From contig CAINXC010000190.1 in the NCBI GenBank assembly GCA_903854655.1, positions 1-38,863 of the forward strand: a stretch of DNA of 38,863 nucleotides. The letters run 5' to 3'. The DNA is from an uncultured Verrucomicrobiota bacterium (GTDB lineage: Bacteria > Verrucomicrobiota > Verrucomicrobiia > Verrucomicrobiales > Verrucomicrobiaceae). Both the position numbers and the translations under genes were made by a program. Positions 38,363 through 38,863 of this stretch are shown here, piece by piece (within the stretch, counting starts at the first letter, position 1; each line of letters begins with the position of its first letter). Below the pieces are notes generated by a model. That model ran no database searches, was not told the DNA's origin, and saw only the letters and a list, made by a program, of their open reading frames with translations.

Positions 38363-38809
38363 TCAACTTTCCAGGATGTGCCATCGCCGCCGCCAGGCGA
38401 CGCTGAGCTTTTCCACCAGAGCCTCGACCTGCTCCACCTCGCAGACGTGGATGCGAATCAGCGGGATGCCTGTGCAGGCGAAGAGTTCGTTCACAAACCC
38501 GTCGCGCACGCGCGGGTTGATGCGATCAGGGGAGGGGTCGTCGAGCTCGATTCCCAGCATCGGCATCCAGTCTTGATTGCGGCAGATCAGGAAGTCGATG
38601 TGCTTCTGGCTGATCTTGTTGAAGCCGATGCCGTCGTGGTGATCAAAGACATCCGTGAGCTGAGGCTTGCACAGGATTCGACAGCGGTTTTGCGACAGCG
38701 ACACGAGGCAGGCGTGGAAGCGGGCCTCGGAAGGGTTGAGCAGAGCCTTGGGAGTGTACAGGTGCTCATGAGACACACGGGATTCTCGATTCGGAGCGAT
38801 GAGTTGCAT
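38363..38809 (-). CDS. DUF2726 domain-containing protein
   Basis: Single-domain cytosolic protein of 148 residues. Features of DUF2726, a nuclease-fold-like domain, are visible: ALLNPSEARFHACL near residue 22, the KHIDFLICRNQDWMPMLGIELDD block (~69-91; D72 and E88 would fit PD-(D/E)xK-like active residues) and FACTGIPLIRIHV near residue 110. Function is unknown, but topoisomerase-like zinc domains or helicases often accompany it in larger proteins; here it stands alone. The upstream region has TATATT about 17 bases before the ATG, a more normal promoter spacing. The window ends 54 bases beyond the start, so upstream partners are unseen. Confidence 0.87.
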   Translation of the reverse strand: MQLIAPNRESRVSHEHLYTPKALLNPSEARFHACLVSLSQNRCRILCKPQLTDVFDHHDGIGFNKISQKHIDFLICRNQDWMPMLGIELDDPSPDRINPRVRDGFVNELFACTGIPLIRIHVCEVEQVEALVEKLSVAWRRRWHILES

Positions 38810-38863
38810 GCTAAGGAATTGTGGAAAATATAGCCAGGGAGTCGTTGCCTGGCAACTGGTCAG

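Noticed and set aside
38833..38853. GCCAGG/CCTGGC hairpin at the right edge
   Set aside because: Six base pairs with no T run; too little flanking sequence to interpret.

Overview
The window looks like a chromosomal segment of a high-GC member of the Verrucomicrobia, close in flavour to Verrucomicrobiaceae such as Prosthecobacter; this is inferred from gene content, not from a marker gene. The evidence is several families typical of the PVC bacteria: a DUF1549/DUF1553 protein, a propeller protein ending in a PVC-type CxxCH haem domain, SHD1-like domains, a sulfatase-family protein, and an ECF sigma factor next to a Ser/Thr kinase with a WD40-like tail. Coding is dense and no tRNA, rRNA, CRISPR array, prophage or intact transposon was seen.

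Layout. 1-2200 (minus strand): a truncated Uma2 remnant, hemL (tetrapyrrole synthesis) and an A-type Fe-S carrier. 2256-9329 (plus): a three-gene amidoligase/transglutaminase cluster, namely transglutaminase-DUF2126, a fused circularly permuted ATP-grasp/alpha-E protein, and a second transglutaminase. It probably builds and cleaves or transfers an unknown peptide-like conjugate. 9336-14700: housekeeping and small enzymes: mnmE, hisC, a DUF1624 membrane acyltransferase-like protein, a zincin, a 4HBT thioesterase, a methyltransferase and thiS.

14736-28463 is rich in exported proteins: a secreted two-domain protein of unknown family, DUF1549/DUF1553, a PQQ-like propeller, a double HMA metal-binding protein, an SGNH hydrolase fused to a sialidase-like propeller, the PVC haem protein, a small SHD1 protein, a sulfatase-fold protein that has lost its catalytic residues, and a lower-GC hypothetical. 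They suggest degradation of complex polysaccharide or glycoconjugate with periplasmic redox chemistry.

28498-38809 holds DNA polymerase X split by an in-frame TAG; an ECF sigma/kinase pair; a 433-base structured intergenic region; a minus-strand run of a zinc-ribbon metallopeptidase, an alpha/beta hydrolase lipoprotein and DUF2252; a plus-strand pentapeptide-repeat/LRR pair; and a DUF2726 protein.

The most unusual points are the pseudo-sulfatase (25724-27682), the amber codon in polX (28846-28848), the Anbu-less amidoligase cluster, the duplicated-domain secreted protein (14736-15995), a REP/MITE-like inverted-repeat element (22168-22292), and start regions that mostly lack Shine-Dalgarno sequences, some with -10-like boxes just upstream of the ATG.
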